Notes under the pieces: generated by a model
What the model was told of the DNA's origin: nothing
Database searches by the model: none
Seen by the model: the letters and a program-made list of their open reading frames with translations, nothing else
NCBI GenBank assembly: GCA_964539975.1
Contig: CAZIKK010000007.1
Span: forward strand, 1 to 64,000
Direction of reading: 5' to 3'
DNA: 64,000 bases
Source of the DNA: 38-11 sp964539975
GTDB lineage: Bacteria; Bacillota; Clostridia; Tissierellales; Dethiosulfatibacteraceae
Shown here: positions 54,139 to 63,114 of the stretch, piece by piece
Position numbering within the stretch: the first letter of the stretch is position 1
How the letters are laid out: each line of letters starts with the position of its first letter
Translations under genes and position numbers: made by a program

Positions 54139-54162
54139 AAATGGTTGGGAAACCATTTTTTT
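54139..54162 (+). terminator. Rho-independent terminator of the gltX-yacP run
   Basis: AAATGGTT (54139-54146), GGGA loop, AACCATTT (54151-54158), continuing in T residues to 54162. Confidence 0.9.
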
Positions 54163-54163
54163 A

Positions 54164-54226
54164 TTGCCATGAGATAGTGACTGTGTTATTATAGTGTTAT
54201 TCTAGTGATATATCACTAGAATAACA
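54164..54226 (+). promoter_or_regulatory. Promoter and perfect 32-bp palindromic operator of the peptidase operon
   Basis: TTGCCA (54164-54169), a 17-base spacer and TATTAT (54187-54192). The palindrome 54195-54226 starts 2 bases later: left half TGTTATTCTAGTGATA, right half its exact reverse complement. It covers the expected transcription start, so a bound dimer would block the promoter. The GntR protein encoded 25 bases downstream is the obvious candidate. Confidence 0.8.
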
Positions 54227-54250
54227 GCATCACCTGTTTAGGGGGAAAAG

Positions 54251-54874
54251 ATGAAACATAGTGAAGTAGCTTATTCAAAAATTAGAAAGATGATTGTCCT
54301 TACGGAGCTAAAGCCAGGTGAGGAAATTATTGTGACCGATTTGATGAACAAGTTGAATCTTGGAAAAACACCTATTAGAGAGGCACTTAACAGGCTCTCC
54401 TATGAAGGGTATATAAAAATAATGCCGAGAAAAGGAATGTTAGTGACCAATCTTAGCGTTGATGATTTGGACAAGCTTAAAGAATTGAGACTATATTTCA
54501 TCAGATTCATCAGTGAGCAAATTGTTTCGCACACAGGTGAAGAAGAAATAGAACGAATAAGGGAAATACAAGAAAAACTTAAGAAAAAAAACGAGAGCTT
54601 TATGAATGCGATAGAAGCCGATATTGAGTTTCATGAAGTGACATATGAACTTTGTCACAATAAGTATGCAGAGGAAATGCTAAAGACAAATCTTTACCTT
54701 AGCATCCGGTTGATGGTCGTTCAAAAACGCTTGGGTGTTTCGGTTAAAAGTATTATTGAAGACTATGAAAGTTTAATTAATTGCATAAGAAAGCGAAATG
54801 CGGATCAATTGGAAGAATTGTTTATGGATCATATATTAGAGAAGGCTCAAAAACAAACGATAGAAATTATCTAA
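54251..54874 (+). CDS. GntR/FadR-family transcriptional regulator
   Basis: A 207-aa regulator. The N-terminal winged helix-turn-helix (AYSKIRKMIVLTELKPGEEI, DLMNKLNLGKTPIREALNRL, GYIKIMPRKGMLV) is the GntR pattern. The C-terminal FCD-type helical domain (residues ~75-200, with FHEVTYELCHNKYAEEML) binds an effector, often an amino or organic acid, through metal-binding His/Asp. It leads the peptide-degradation operon and probably represses it through the palindrome at 54195-54226. Confidence 0.92.
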   Translation: MKHSEVAYSKIRKMIVLTELKPGEEIIVTDLMNKLNLGKTPIREALNRLSYEGYIKIMPRKGMLVTNLSVDDLDKLKELRLYFIRFISEQIVSHTGEEEIERIREIQEKLKKKNESFMNAIEADIEFHEVTYELCHNKYAEEMLKTNLYLSIRLMVVQKRLGVSVKSIIEDYESLINCIRKRNADQLEELFMDHILEKAQKQTIEII

Positions 54875-54896
54875 CTAACTAAGGAGGTTGCCATTT

Positions 54897-56075
54897 ATGG
54901 GCATGTTTGACCACGAGAATATAAAGTTTGAGGTACTGAAAGAAAGGGCGTATAACATGAGGTGGGCTGAGGTTGAAGAGGGAGTGATTCCACTGACATC
55001 CGCCGATTTTGATTTTCCTGTAGCGCCTGAAATAGTGGAAGATTTGATAGATTATATCAAAGAAGGCTATTTTTCGTACACGCCGAAGCTTGGATTGCCA
55101 AAATGCAGGCAAAGCATAGCAGATGCTTTAAAAAGAAGAAAGAATGAAGATGTGAATCCAGAACTGGTATTGCCTATAGACAGTGCAGCGAGAGGTATGT
55201 TCATCATTTCTGAAACAGTCTTGTCCCCAGGAGATGAAGTCATCGTATTTGATCCTGTAGACTATTTATTCAAAGAGTCTGTTTTGGAGGTAGGTGCTAC
55301 GCCTGTGTTCTTCCCTATTGAACTGAACGAAAAAGGAGATATCAGCTTTGATAATCTTGAGAAATATATCACACCCAAGACAAAAATGATTTGTCTATGT
55401 AATCCTCACAATCCTTACGGTAAGTTGTATCCTATGGAGGATTTAGATGTATTGTTGACATTGGCTGAAAAACACGATTTATGGATAATGAATGATGAAA
55501 TTTGGGCAGATATTGTCTATCCTGGTGAAAAATTCAACAGTATACTGGAACTTGGCAATGAAAGAAACAAAAAAACATTGTCTGTATTCGGGTTTTCAAA
55601 GAGTTTTGGTATTGCTGGTTTGAGAGCAGGATGCATCTATGCTCAAGACAAGGAAATTTTTAATAAGATCATTGATAAAGCACAGGTGATGTCCACAGCT
55701 GGGGGGATCACTTCGTTATCACAAATTGCGATCATAGCATGCATGGAAAAGAGTTACTATTGGTTGGACGAATACATTAAACACTTAGAAAAAAACAGAG
55801 ATTATGCTTTAGAAAGAATTGAAAAAATGCCTAAAATATCATGTAGAAAGCCACAGGCAACATTTTTGCTATTCCCGGATATTAGAGAAACAGGGATGAA
55901 AAGCGAGGAATTTGTTAAATATTTGAACGATGAATACAAGTTATCCATTGTACCGGGATCTGATAAATTCTTTGGACCGGGATCAGAAGGCCACGTTAGG
56001 ATCAGCTTTTCAACAAGTCATGAAGTCTTGAAAGAAGGTCTTGATCGATTAGAGAAGGCACTGAACGCGCTTTGA
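54897..56075 (+). CDS. PLP-dependent aminotransferase / C-S lyase (MalY/PatB-like)
   Basis: A 392-aa fold-type I PLP enzyme. IPLTSADFDFPVAPEI near the N-terminus, LCNPHNPYGKLYPM (substrate carboxylate), NDEIWADIVYPG and PLP lysine in SVFGFSKSFGIAGLRAG place it in the MalY/PatB cystathionine beta-lyase-like class of aminotransferases. The exact reaction (transamination or beta-elimination) is open. ATG at 54897 lies 9 bases after AAGGAGG; an ATG at 54903 is possible. In this operon it would handle an amino acid released from peptides (inference). Confidence 0.88.
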   Translation: MGMFDHENIKFEVLKERAYNMRWAEVEEGVIPLTSADFDFPVAPEIVEDLIDYIKEGYFSYTPKLGLPKCRQSIADALKRRKNEDVNPELVLPIDSAARGMFIISETVLSPGDEVIVFDPVDYLFKESVLEVGATPVFFPIELNEKGDISFDNLEKYITPKTKMICLCNPHNPYGKLYPMEDLDVLLTLAEKHDLWIMNDEIWADIVYPGEKFNSILELGNERNKKTLSVFGFSKSFGIAGLRAGCIYAQDKEIFNKIIDKAQVMSTAGGITSLSQIAIIACMEKSYYWLDEYIKHLEKNRDYALERIEKMPKISCRKPQATFLLFPDIRETGMKSEEFVKYLNDEYKLSIVPGSDKFFGPGSEGHVRISFSTSHEVLKEGLDRLEKALNAL

Positions 56076-56095
56076 TGCATAAAAAGGAGTTCAAT

Positions 56096-56398
56096 TTGAA
56101 TCTTAAAATTTACTTTGATAAACCTTCAAACAGCAATCCATATTATGCTCAAAATCTGGAGTTGAATCAGCTATCTAACATTATTCAGCAGATCACACAG
56201 GACAAACAGTTTAAGCACGGGGTGGAAATCCAACAAATTATTGGTGGACAAAGAAATCAATCGCCCCATGAGTGTGAAATGACTGTGAGCATTACTCAAA
56301 ATGGACCACACAACGAGATTGAACTGAAAAACAAATTGATCGAATTGGTTGGGAAGTGCCATGGAAAATATATGGAACTGCCCAATGAAAAGCCATAA
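56096..56398 (+). CDS. Unknown 100-aa protein in the peptidase operon
   Basis: I do not recognise this protein. From TTG 56096 (7 bases after AAGGAG) it gives 100 aa, starting MNLKIYFDKPSNSNPYYAQN, with no signal peptide or membrane helix. It alternates polar beta-like stretches (CEMTVSITQNGPHNE) and a helix (NKLIELVGKCHGKYME). An ATG at 56075 would place the AAGGAG site inside the gene. It looks like a compact alpha/beta protein conserved with its neighbours' spacing; no function is claimed. Confidence 0.65.
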   Translation: MNLKIYFDKPSNSNPYYAQNLELNQLSNIIQQITQDKQFKHGVEIQQIIGGQRNQSPHECEMTVSITQNGPHNEIELKNKLIELVGKCHGKYMELPNEKP

Positions 56399-56440
56399 GC
56401 TATTAACGAGTTATGGAATCTTTCACAAGGAGGAACAAAG

Positions 56441-57661
56441 ATGTTTGTATTGATTGTGGATAGAATTGTAACAGGAGATGGGAAAACAGTCATTGAAAAT
56501 GGTGCAGTTGCGGTTAATAAAGAAGGGTTGATTCACGAAGTAGGAGAAGCCGGTAAAATTCAAAGAGATTATCCAGATGCTGTGGTCTTACGAAAAGATG
56601 GATGTACAGTCATGCCTGGATTGGTTGATATGCACGTGCATATTGGTTTTTATGATAGGAAGCCAGATGCCAATGCAATACGAAGAAACCTTGGACATAA
56701 AGCTTTCATAGCTTATAAGAACATGCAAGATGCCATGTCAGTAGGAATTACCACCCTCAGGAGTGTAGCAGAGCCAGAAGGGTTGGGAAGTGCTTTGAGA
56801 GCGGCCTTGCATAAAGACTTTTTTGATGGTCCTAGGTATTTTACTTGTGAAAGAGGAATTGCCATTACGGGAGGTCATGGGACCGAACCTGATGTCATCC
56901 ATCAAGACACAGTTATAGAAGCAGACGGCCCGTGGGAAGTAAGAAAAGCTATTAGACAGTGCATCAAAGATGGAGCGGATTGGATAAAGATTCTAGCAAG
57001 TCATAGAGAGCACTATTGTGAGTATACACTTGAAGAGCTACAAGCGGCAGCGGATGAAACCCATCGCTTTGGGAAGAAATGTTGCATTCATGCAGCAACA
57101 AGACAAGCCATAGAGTTTGCAGTTGAAGCAGGGTTTGACACAATCGAACATGGCGCTTTCCTAACGCCGGATTTAGCACAAAAGTGTGTAGAAAAAGGTG
57201 TTGCATGGATACCGACATCATATATATATCTGTACGCGGCTCAATATTTGAAAGATAAAATAAAGGAAGCGGGTAGAAAACCTACAAAACCAGAGTTAAT
57301 AGAGATAAAGTATTTTGAAGACAGCATCACAGCTTACAAGAAAAATTTTATTGAAAATTATCGAGCAGGTATGCTGATAGGAACAGGGACAGATATCGTG
57401 TTTCCAGAACTGCACATCACGCCCATAGCGGAAGAGATAGAAACTTTATGTCTGTTGGGATTAGAGCCGATTGAAGCCATCATGTGTGCAACTCATAATG
57501 GAGCCAAGATACTGGGAAAAGAGGATGAATTTGGGCTTGTTAAGCCAGGGTTGGAGGCAGATTTGGTTGTAGTCCGTGGGAATCCAGTTGAGAACATTAA
57601 AGACATAGCAAATGTTTGTGAAGTATACCGACAAGGAAAGAAGGTTTTCGAGGATGAATGA
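56441..57661 (+). CDS. Metal-dependent amidohydrolase (imidazolonepropionase/prolidase-like)
   Basis: A 406-aa amidohydrolase. Metal motif PGLVDMHVHIG, carboxylated-lysine candidate in DWIKILASH, His ligands in CCIHAAT and TIEHGAF, and Asp in GTGTDIVFPE. Close in layout to the Sgx9260-type Xaa-Pro/Xaa-Arg dipeptidases and carboxypeptidases, and to other imidazolonepropionase-like amidohydrolases. With M24 and S9 enzymes around it, dipeptide (for example proline-dipeptide) hydrolysis is the likeliest role. ATG at 56441 follows AAGGAGG. Confidence 0.85.
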   Translation: MFVLIVDRIVTGDGKTVIENGAVAVNKEGLIHEVGEAGKIQRDYPDAVVLRKDGCTVMPGLVDMHVHIGFYDRKPDANAIRRNLGHKAFIAYKNMQDAMSVGITTLRSVAEPEGLGSALRAALHKDFFDGPRYFTCERGIAITGGHGTEPDVIHQDTVIEADGPWEVRKAIRQCIKDGADWIKILASHREHYCEYTLEELQAAADETHRFGKKCCIHAATRQAIEFAVEAGFDTIEHGAFLTPDLAQKCVEKGVAWIPTSYIYLYAAQYLKDKIKEAGRKPTKPELIEIKYFEDSITAYKKNFIENYRAGMLIGTGTDIVFPELHITPIAEEIETLCLLGLEPIEAIMCATHNGAKILGKEDEFGLVKPGLEADLVVVRGNPVENIKDIANVCEVYRQGKKVFEDE

Positions 57662-58721
57662 TAGAATTGAAATCATTAGAAAACACCTTGTTGACAACAA
57701 CTTGGACGTTTTTCTTGTTTTGTCAAATGAAAACAGACGATATTTGACTGGTTTTACTGGTAGCAATGGTATTGTCTTAATTTCAAAAAATAATTGTTTT
57801 CTAATGACAGATTCTCGTTATACAGAACAAGCTGAAAAGGAAGCGCAAGCATTTGAAATTATAACCTACAACTTAAGTCCTTTTGAAGACATTGGTGTCA
57901 TGTTAAAAAAGTGGGGCTTAAACAGAGTAGGTTATGAAAGTAAGTTGGTGACAGATTTTCAGATAAGACAATTCAAAAAATTGGACACGCGCTATGAATG
58001 GATACCGACAGAAGATGTTGTTTTGGAGTTGAGAAGCATCAAGACAAAAGAAGAGATAGCGTGTATTAAAAAAGCGGCTGAAATTGGTGATCAAAGTTTT
58101 TCAGAGATGATCAAGACCATGAAGGCTGGAATGACTGAAAGAGATTTGATGGTAGAGTTGGAATACCGTATGAGGAAAAACGGTAGCGAAGGGTCTCCTT
58201 TCTCAATAATTGTTGCTTCAGGAAAAAGATCTTCTCTCCCCCATGGTTTGGCTTCAACCAAGAGAATTGAGAAGGGAGACATGGTTACCATTGACTTTGG
58301 TGCAACTTGGAATGGCTACATGTCAGATATGACAAGAACCATCTGGGTTGGAGAACCTGAAAAAAGAATGCAAGATATTTTCAAAATGGTTGATGAAGCT
58401 ATGGTAACGGCACTTGGCAGCATAGAAATAGGAAAAGCTTGTAAAGAAATTGATGAAGCTCACAGAAATATTTTTAGAGAATACGGTGTGGAACCGTATA
58501 GTCTAAGAGGATTAGGTCACGGTGTCGGATTACAAATCCATGAATTCCCAAGAGTAGTCATGCATAATGAGGCATTGCTAGAGGCCAACATGGTTTTTAC
58601 CATTGAACCTGGTTTGTACATCCCTGATGTAGGTGGTGTAAGGACAGAAGACACAGTGGTTTTAACAGAATCAGGTGTAATATCACTGATGAAGACACCC
58701 AAAAAGATAGTGGTTGAATAG
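57654..58721 (+). CDS. M24 aminopeptidase P / Xaa-Pro peptidase, copy 1
   Basis: A 355-aa pita-bread metallopeptidase. The N-terminal creatinase-like domain (LVLSNENRRYLTGFTGSNG) precedes the catalytic domain with metal ligands in TIDFGATWNGYMSDMTRT (two Asp), GLGHGVGLQIHE (His), FTIEPGLYI (Glu) and RTEDTVV (Glu). It removes residues N-terminal to proline or splits Xaa-Pro dipeptides. The start overlaps the amidohydrolase gene by 8 bases. Confidence 0.92.
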   Translation: MNDRIEIIRKHLVDNNLDVFLVLSNENRRYLTGFTGSNGIVLISKNNCFLMTDSRYTEQAEKEAQAFEIITYNLSPFEDIGVMLKKWGLNRVGYESKLVTDFQIRQFKKLDTRYEWIPTEDVVLELRSIKTKEEIACIKKAAEIGDQSFSEMIKTMKAGMTERDLMVELEYRMRKNGSEGSPFSIIVASGKRSSLPHGLASTKRIEKGDMVTIDFGATWNGYMSDMTRTIWVGEPEKRMQDIFKMVDEAMVTALGSIEIGKACKEIDEAHRNIFREYGVEPYSLRGLGHGVGLQIHEFPRVVMHNEALLEANMVFTIEPGLYIPDVGGVRTEDTVVLTESGVISLMKTPKKIVVE

Positions 58722-58743
58722 CGTGATAATAAGGAGGAAGCGA

Positions 58744-60666
58744 ATGATAAAGATTAATGATGTGTTTAATTACAAATTTATTTCAGGATTGTCACTTTCA
58801 CCAAAAAAAGAGAAAATTGGATTTGTCGTATACCAAGGTGATTTGGAAGAAAATAGATATCACGCACGCTTTAACTTTTATAATAGGAACAAGAAAGAGT
58901 TAGTGGAAAGCATAAAAAACAAGCAGATTGAACAATTTAAATGGATAGATGAACAAACGATAGTGATCTTTAAGAAAGAAGAATGGGAAAATGAAGGAGC
59001 ATTGCTAGAGGGTACGGTTTTTTCCAAATTGAATGTAGAGAGCGGAGAAGAGTCGACTTGGTGTAGGGTGCCCTATCTAGTCAAATCATTTGAATGTCTT
59101 GAGAATGGAGATCTTATCATACTATCATCCTACGATGGTCAAGAAGACAAAAGTGAGGAGGCAATCATTATAGATGAAATTCCATTTTGGTCGGATGGGC
59201 AAGGCATTACAAATAAAATAAGAAACAGAATGTACCGTTGGCATTCTAAAACAGATGAAGTAACCCCCATCACAGATGAATTGACAAATGTGAATTTTAT
59301 GACGCTACACAAAAATGAAGTCTTATTTGTTGCAAAGAGATTTACGGATAAAAGCAATTTAGTTCCAGGTGCGTACGCATATGATTCGCAAACAGGAAAC
59401 ACAAAGACATTGCTCCCAGAAAACCTATATAGAATCGAGTATTTGAACTATATTGGAGGGAAACCTTTTTTTATTGGGGCAGATTCAAAAACAGCTTTGG
59501 CAACGGATAATCCGAAGTTTTACTTCATTGAAAACGAGCAAGCAAAGCTTTGGATAGACACAGACTTCAGTTGTCGAGATACAGTTGGCAGTGACTGCAG
59601 ATATGGCGAGAATCAAACGTTTCGTGTAGAGGGAGATGTCCTTTACTTAGTGTCAACTCACGAAAGAAGCTCTTTCATCAAGAAGATTAGTCTAGATGGA
59701 ACGATAGAGATATTGACCAAAGATGACGGATCTATAGATGGTTTTGATGTCGCGGAAGATGAAATCGTATTTACCGGTTTAAGAGGCACAAAACTCATGG
59801 AGATCTATAGTCAAAAAAATGGTGTAGAAAACCAGCTCACGGAAATTAATCAACAAGCTTTAGTTGGCAAGGATATTTCAACACCTGAGCCAATGGTTTT
59901 CGAGAACAATGGATATAATGTGCATTATGTAGTATTGAAGCCAGCAAGATTTGATGAGAACAAGAAATACCCTGCGGTATTATACATACATGGTGGAGCG
60001 AAAGTAATTTACGGAACGGCTTTTTTCCATGAAATGCAAATGCTAGCCAACCAAGGATACTTTGTTATTTACGGGAATCCAAGAGGAAGTGATGGACAAG
60101 GAAGTGAGTTTGCAAGACTCCAAGGACAGTATGGCATTCCAGATTATAGCGATATGATGAAAGCTGTAGATACGGCTATGGAAAGATATCCACAGATAGA
60201 TGAAGAAAAGCTAGGTGTTATGGGAGGCTCTTATGGGGGCATCATGACCAATTGGATTATTGGACATACAAACCGATTTAAGTGTGCCATTTCTCAAAGA
60301 AGTTTATGCAACATGGTCTCTTCATTTGGGACAGCGGATAATGGATTCAATTTTGTGGCAGAACAAATGAATTCAACGCCATGGAAAAATCATGAATTGC
60401 TATGGCAACAGTCTCCTTTAAAATATGCAGACAAGGTTGAGACACCAGCATTGTTTATTCATCCTCAAGAAGATTACAGATGTCATTATTCGGAATCTCT
60501 CCAAATGTTTACGGCGCTAAAATATCATGGTGTAGATTCTCGAGTATGCATCATTAAAGGAGAGAGCCATGGCTTGAGTAGATCAGGCAGGCCCAAAAGC
60601 AGAGTCAAACGGCTTGAAGAAATAGTCAACTGGTTGGCGAAATACTTAGGGGGAGAAGCATGCTAG
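58744..60666 (+). CDS. S9-family prolyl oligopeptidase / acylaminoacyl-peptidase
   Basis: A 640-aa serine peptidase. The first ~390 residues are a beta-propeller that gates substrates; the rest is an alpha/beta-hydrolase domain. Catalytic Ser in GVMGGSYGGIMTNW, Asp in HPQEDYRCHYSES and His in KGESHGLSRSG. YIHGGAKVIYG is the oxyanion region. Cytosolic (no signal). It acts on short peptides. ATG at 58744 follows AAGGAGGAAGCG. Confidence 0.92.
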   Translation: MIKINDVFNYKFISGLSLSPKKEKIGFVVYQGDLEENRYHARFNFYNRNKKELVESIKNKQIEQFKWIDEQTIVIFKKEEWENEGALLEGTVFSKLNVESGEESTWCRVPYLVKSFECLENGDLIILSSYDGQEDKSEEAIIIDEIPFWSDGQGITNKIRNRMYRWHSKTDEVTPITDELTNVNFMTLHKNEVLFVAKRFTDKSNLVPGAYAYDSQTGNTKTLLPENLYRIEYLNYIGGKPFFIGADSKTALATDNPKFYFIENEQAKLWIDTDFSCRDTVGSDCRYGENQTFRVEGDVLYLVSTHERSSFIKKISLDGTIEILTKDDGSIDGFDVAEDEIVFTGLRGTKLMEIYSQKNGVENQLTEINQQALVGKDISTPEPMVFENNGYNVHYVVLKPARFDENKKYPAVLYIHGGAKVIYGTAFFHEMQMLANQGYFVIYGNPRGSDGQGSEFARLQGQYGIPDYSDMMKAVDTAMERYPQIDEEKLGVMGGSYGGIMTNWIIGHTNRFKCAISQRSLCNMVSSFGTADNGFNFVAEQMNSTPWKNHELLWQQSPLKYADKVETPALFIHPQEDYRCHYSESLQMFTALKYHGVDSRVCIIKGESHGLSRSGRPKSRVKRLEEIVNWLAKYLGGEAC

Positions 60667-61871
60667 ATGAGAAATATTTAATCCCAATTGAAAAAACAGA
60701 ACAATTGACAGAATTATTGGCAGATAAAAAAATAGATGCCTTGCTTGTTTATACAAGAGAAGGATCAGATCCAACGCTCCCATTTTTAACAGGTGATGAT
60801 GCCATCCATCTGGCAGCCGCCTTTTTTAGACCGGATGGCAATCATATTATGCTGACATCTGTCAGTGATAAAAAGAAATACGAAGTGTCAGGAATTTTTA
60901 GCGAAGTCATCACTTACGAACAAGACACTCAAGTGGCCTTTAAAGAATTATTCGATAAGCTTGATATCAAGACATTGGCTTTGAACATATCTGAAAACGA
61001 AACGCTTTGCGATGGTTTGACACAAGGTTTGTACTTACAGCTTGAAAGCGTGTTGGGGAAAGATTTTTTAGAGAATCAAACAGTATCTAGTGAAGAAATA
61101 TTGATCACTTTAAGAAGTAAAAAATCTGATACGGAGATCGCTCATTTGCGAGAAGCGATTAAGATCACACAGCAAATATATTCAGAAGTTTTTACACGCA
61201 TCAGATGTGGCATGTCAGAAATAGAGATTGCAGAGCTGTTTGTTGAAGGGTTAAAAAGACATGATGTAGTTAATGGAATAGGTGGTGGATATGAATATCC
61301 AATCGTATGCTTGGTTAGAGCTGGCTTGGCTCACCGAAACCCTGGTCATGAAAAATCTCGACCGGGAGATATATTGATTGTAGATTTCAGTGTGAGATAC
61401 AAAGGGTATGTTTCTGATATTGCACGAACAGCTTACTTTCTTAATAAAAACGAGACAAAACCACCGGAGTCCATTCAACACGCCTTCCAAACAGCATATG
61501 ATGCCATCACGAATAGCATCAATGCGCTTAGACCAGGCAAAAAGGGACATGAAATAGATGAAGTTGGCAGAAAAACAATAGAAGCTGGGGGGTATCCCAC
61601 AGTACGGCACTCTGTCGGACATCAAATCGGCATCGCTTGTCACGAGGTAGGAACAAGATTATCTCCTCCGACACGACCTCATTCGGATGGTGTGATAGCC
61701 TCTAGAGAAGTATATGCTATAGAACCAACCGTTATTCAAGATGAGGGGTTACCCTGTATGCTTGTAGAAGAAAATGTGTTGGTAAAAGATGAAGATTCGG
61801 AGATACTAAGCGTTAGACAAGATGAGTTGGTGCTGATCCCGTACACTGCAGGAGAAGCTAATGGTGAATGA
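60660..61871 (+). CDS. M24 Xaa-Pro peptidase-like protein, copy 2
   Basis: A 403-aa M24 protein of a different subfamily from copy 1. The N-terminal domain begins DALLVYTREGSDPTLPFLTG. The catalytic domain keeps the ligand pattern: LIVDFSVRYKGYVSDIARTAYF (two Asp), RHSVGHQIGIACHEVG (His), YAIEPTVIQ (Glu) and LVEENVLV (Glu). The HRNPGHEKSRPGD loop is shared with the third M24 gene downstream. The start overlaps the S9 gene by 7 bases. Confidence 0.88.
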   Translation: MLDEKYLIPIEKTEQLTELLADKKIDALLVYTREGSDPTLPFLTGDDAIHLAAAFFRPDGNHIMLTSVSDKKKYEVSGIFSEVITYEQDTQVAFKELFDKLDIKTLALNISENETLCDGLTQGLYLQLESVLGKDFLENQTVSSEEILITLRSKKSDTEIAHLREAIKITQQIYSEVFTRIRCGMSEIEIAELFVEGLKRHDVVNGIGGGYEYPIVCLVRAGLAHRNPGHEKSRPGDILIVDFSVRYKGYVSDIARTAYFLNKNETKPPESIQHAFQTAYDAITNSINALRPGKKGHEIDEVGRKTIEAGGYPTVRHSVGHQIGIACHEVGTRLSPPTRPHSDGVIASREVYAIEPTVIQDEGLPCMLVEENVLVKDEDSEILSVRQDELVLIPYTAGEANGE

Positions 61872-63114
61872 TTTTTGGAACCAAAATGCAGAAGATGAAT
61901 TGATTGAAATATTTCAAAACTTGATTCGTCTAAAGACCATAAATGCGAAGAAAAATGAAATCATCGCTGTAAATTATTTGGCAGAGATATTTGAACGACA
62001 AGGGATAGACTATGAAATGATAGAGTCAGCCCCAGGAAGAGGAAACATCATCGCTAGAATTAAGGGTGGCAAGGAAAAGCCACTAATCTACTTATCACAT
62101 CTGGATGTAGTAGATGTTGTGCAAGACAATTGGATTCGTGAACCATTCTCTGCCGATCGAGTGGATGGACGAATACATGGACGGGGCACCTTAGACACGA
62201 AACAAATGACAGCGATGGCTGTGATGATTATGCTCATTGTGAAGCGGAGCAGATTAAAATTGAATAGAGACCTAGTTTTTATTGCATCTGCTGACGAGGA
62301 AAATGGCAGTGAGTACGGCATGGCCTATTTATCAAAGAACCATGGACATCACTTTAAGGACGGATACGTCTTCAATGAAGGTGGAGGATTCATTCTTCCA
62401 AATTTGGACAAATCTTTTAGAATCTGTGCATGTGGTGAAAAAGGGGTATGTGAAGTGACTTTTGATTTTAAAGGTGGATCTGAAGGAATTGAATTATTCA
62501 ACCAGATAATGTCTACGGTTACATCATATCAGTCTAAAGAAGTGGTTTGTCAAGTAAGTAGCCGATTCAAACAAATAGCTGGAGATTACATTGATCAAGA
62601 TGCTACAATAAGAAATCTTTGGGAATATATGACAAGAGATACAATGACAATCAATGCCTTTGATTTAACAAAGCAGGATCTAATGGATGGCCAACCAATT
62701 CAGATTAAAGTAACCTACAGGTTTTTACCCGGTATGGATAGAGCTTGTGTAGAAGATAAGCTAAGAGATTTATTTTCTGATTGTGCAGCATCTTATCGTA
62801 TCACAAAATATTTCGATGGTTACGAAAGCGATATAGACAGTGATTTTATTCAAATTCTAGAAGAGAAATCAAAGATGGATGGCAAAGATACATCACTTTT
62901 GCCCATCATTGCTCTAGGAAACACAGATGGTAGGTTTATTCGCCAAAACGTATATGGCTACACACCTTTGCTTGAAGAAGATTCTTTTGATCAAGTTTTG
63001 AAAATGGTACATGGACATAATGAAAGCATTGGCGAAAAATCTTTGATCTATGGGACCAAGGTGTTATTGGACACGACCATTGAAATGATGAATCGAGATG
63101 AAGGAGGATGCTGA
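61861..63114 (+). CDS. M20-family metallopeptidase
   Basis: A 417-aa dizinc peptidase of the ArgE/DapE/ACY1/CPG2 class. Metal motifs are LSHLDVVDV, GRGTLDTKQM (bridging Asp) and ADEENGSEYG (catalytic and bridging Glu); GNTDGRFIR and HGHNES supply the distal ligands. A lid dimerisation domain sits between. It releases amino acids from dipeptides or acyl-amino acids. It overlaps its upstream and downstream neighbours by 11 bases and 1 base, so the operon is tightly coupled. Confidence 0.9.
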   Translation: MVNDFWNQNAEDELIEIFQNLIRLKTINAKKNEIIAVNYLAEIFERQGIDYEMIESAPGRGNIIARIKGGKEKPLIYLSHLDVVDVVQDNWIREPFSADRVDGRIHGRGTLDTKQMTAMAVMIMLIVKRSRLKLNRDLVFIASADEENGSEYGMAYLSKNHGHHFKDGYVFNEGGGFILPNLDKSFRICACGEKGVCEVTFDFKGGSEGIELFNQIMSTVTSYQSKEVVCQVSSRFKQIAGDYIDQDATIRNLWEYMTRDTMTINAFDLTKQDLMDGQPIQIKVTYRFLPGMDRACVEDKLRDLFSDCAASYRITKYFDGYESDIDSDFIQILEEKSKMDGKDTSLLPIIALGNTDGRFIRQNVYGYTPLLEEDSFDQVLKMVHGHNESIGEKSLIYGTKVLLDTTIEMMNRDEGGC

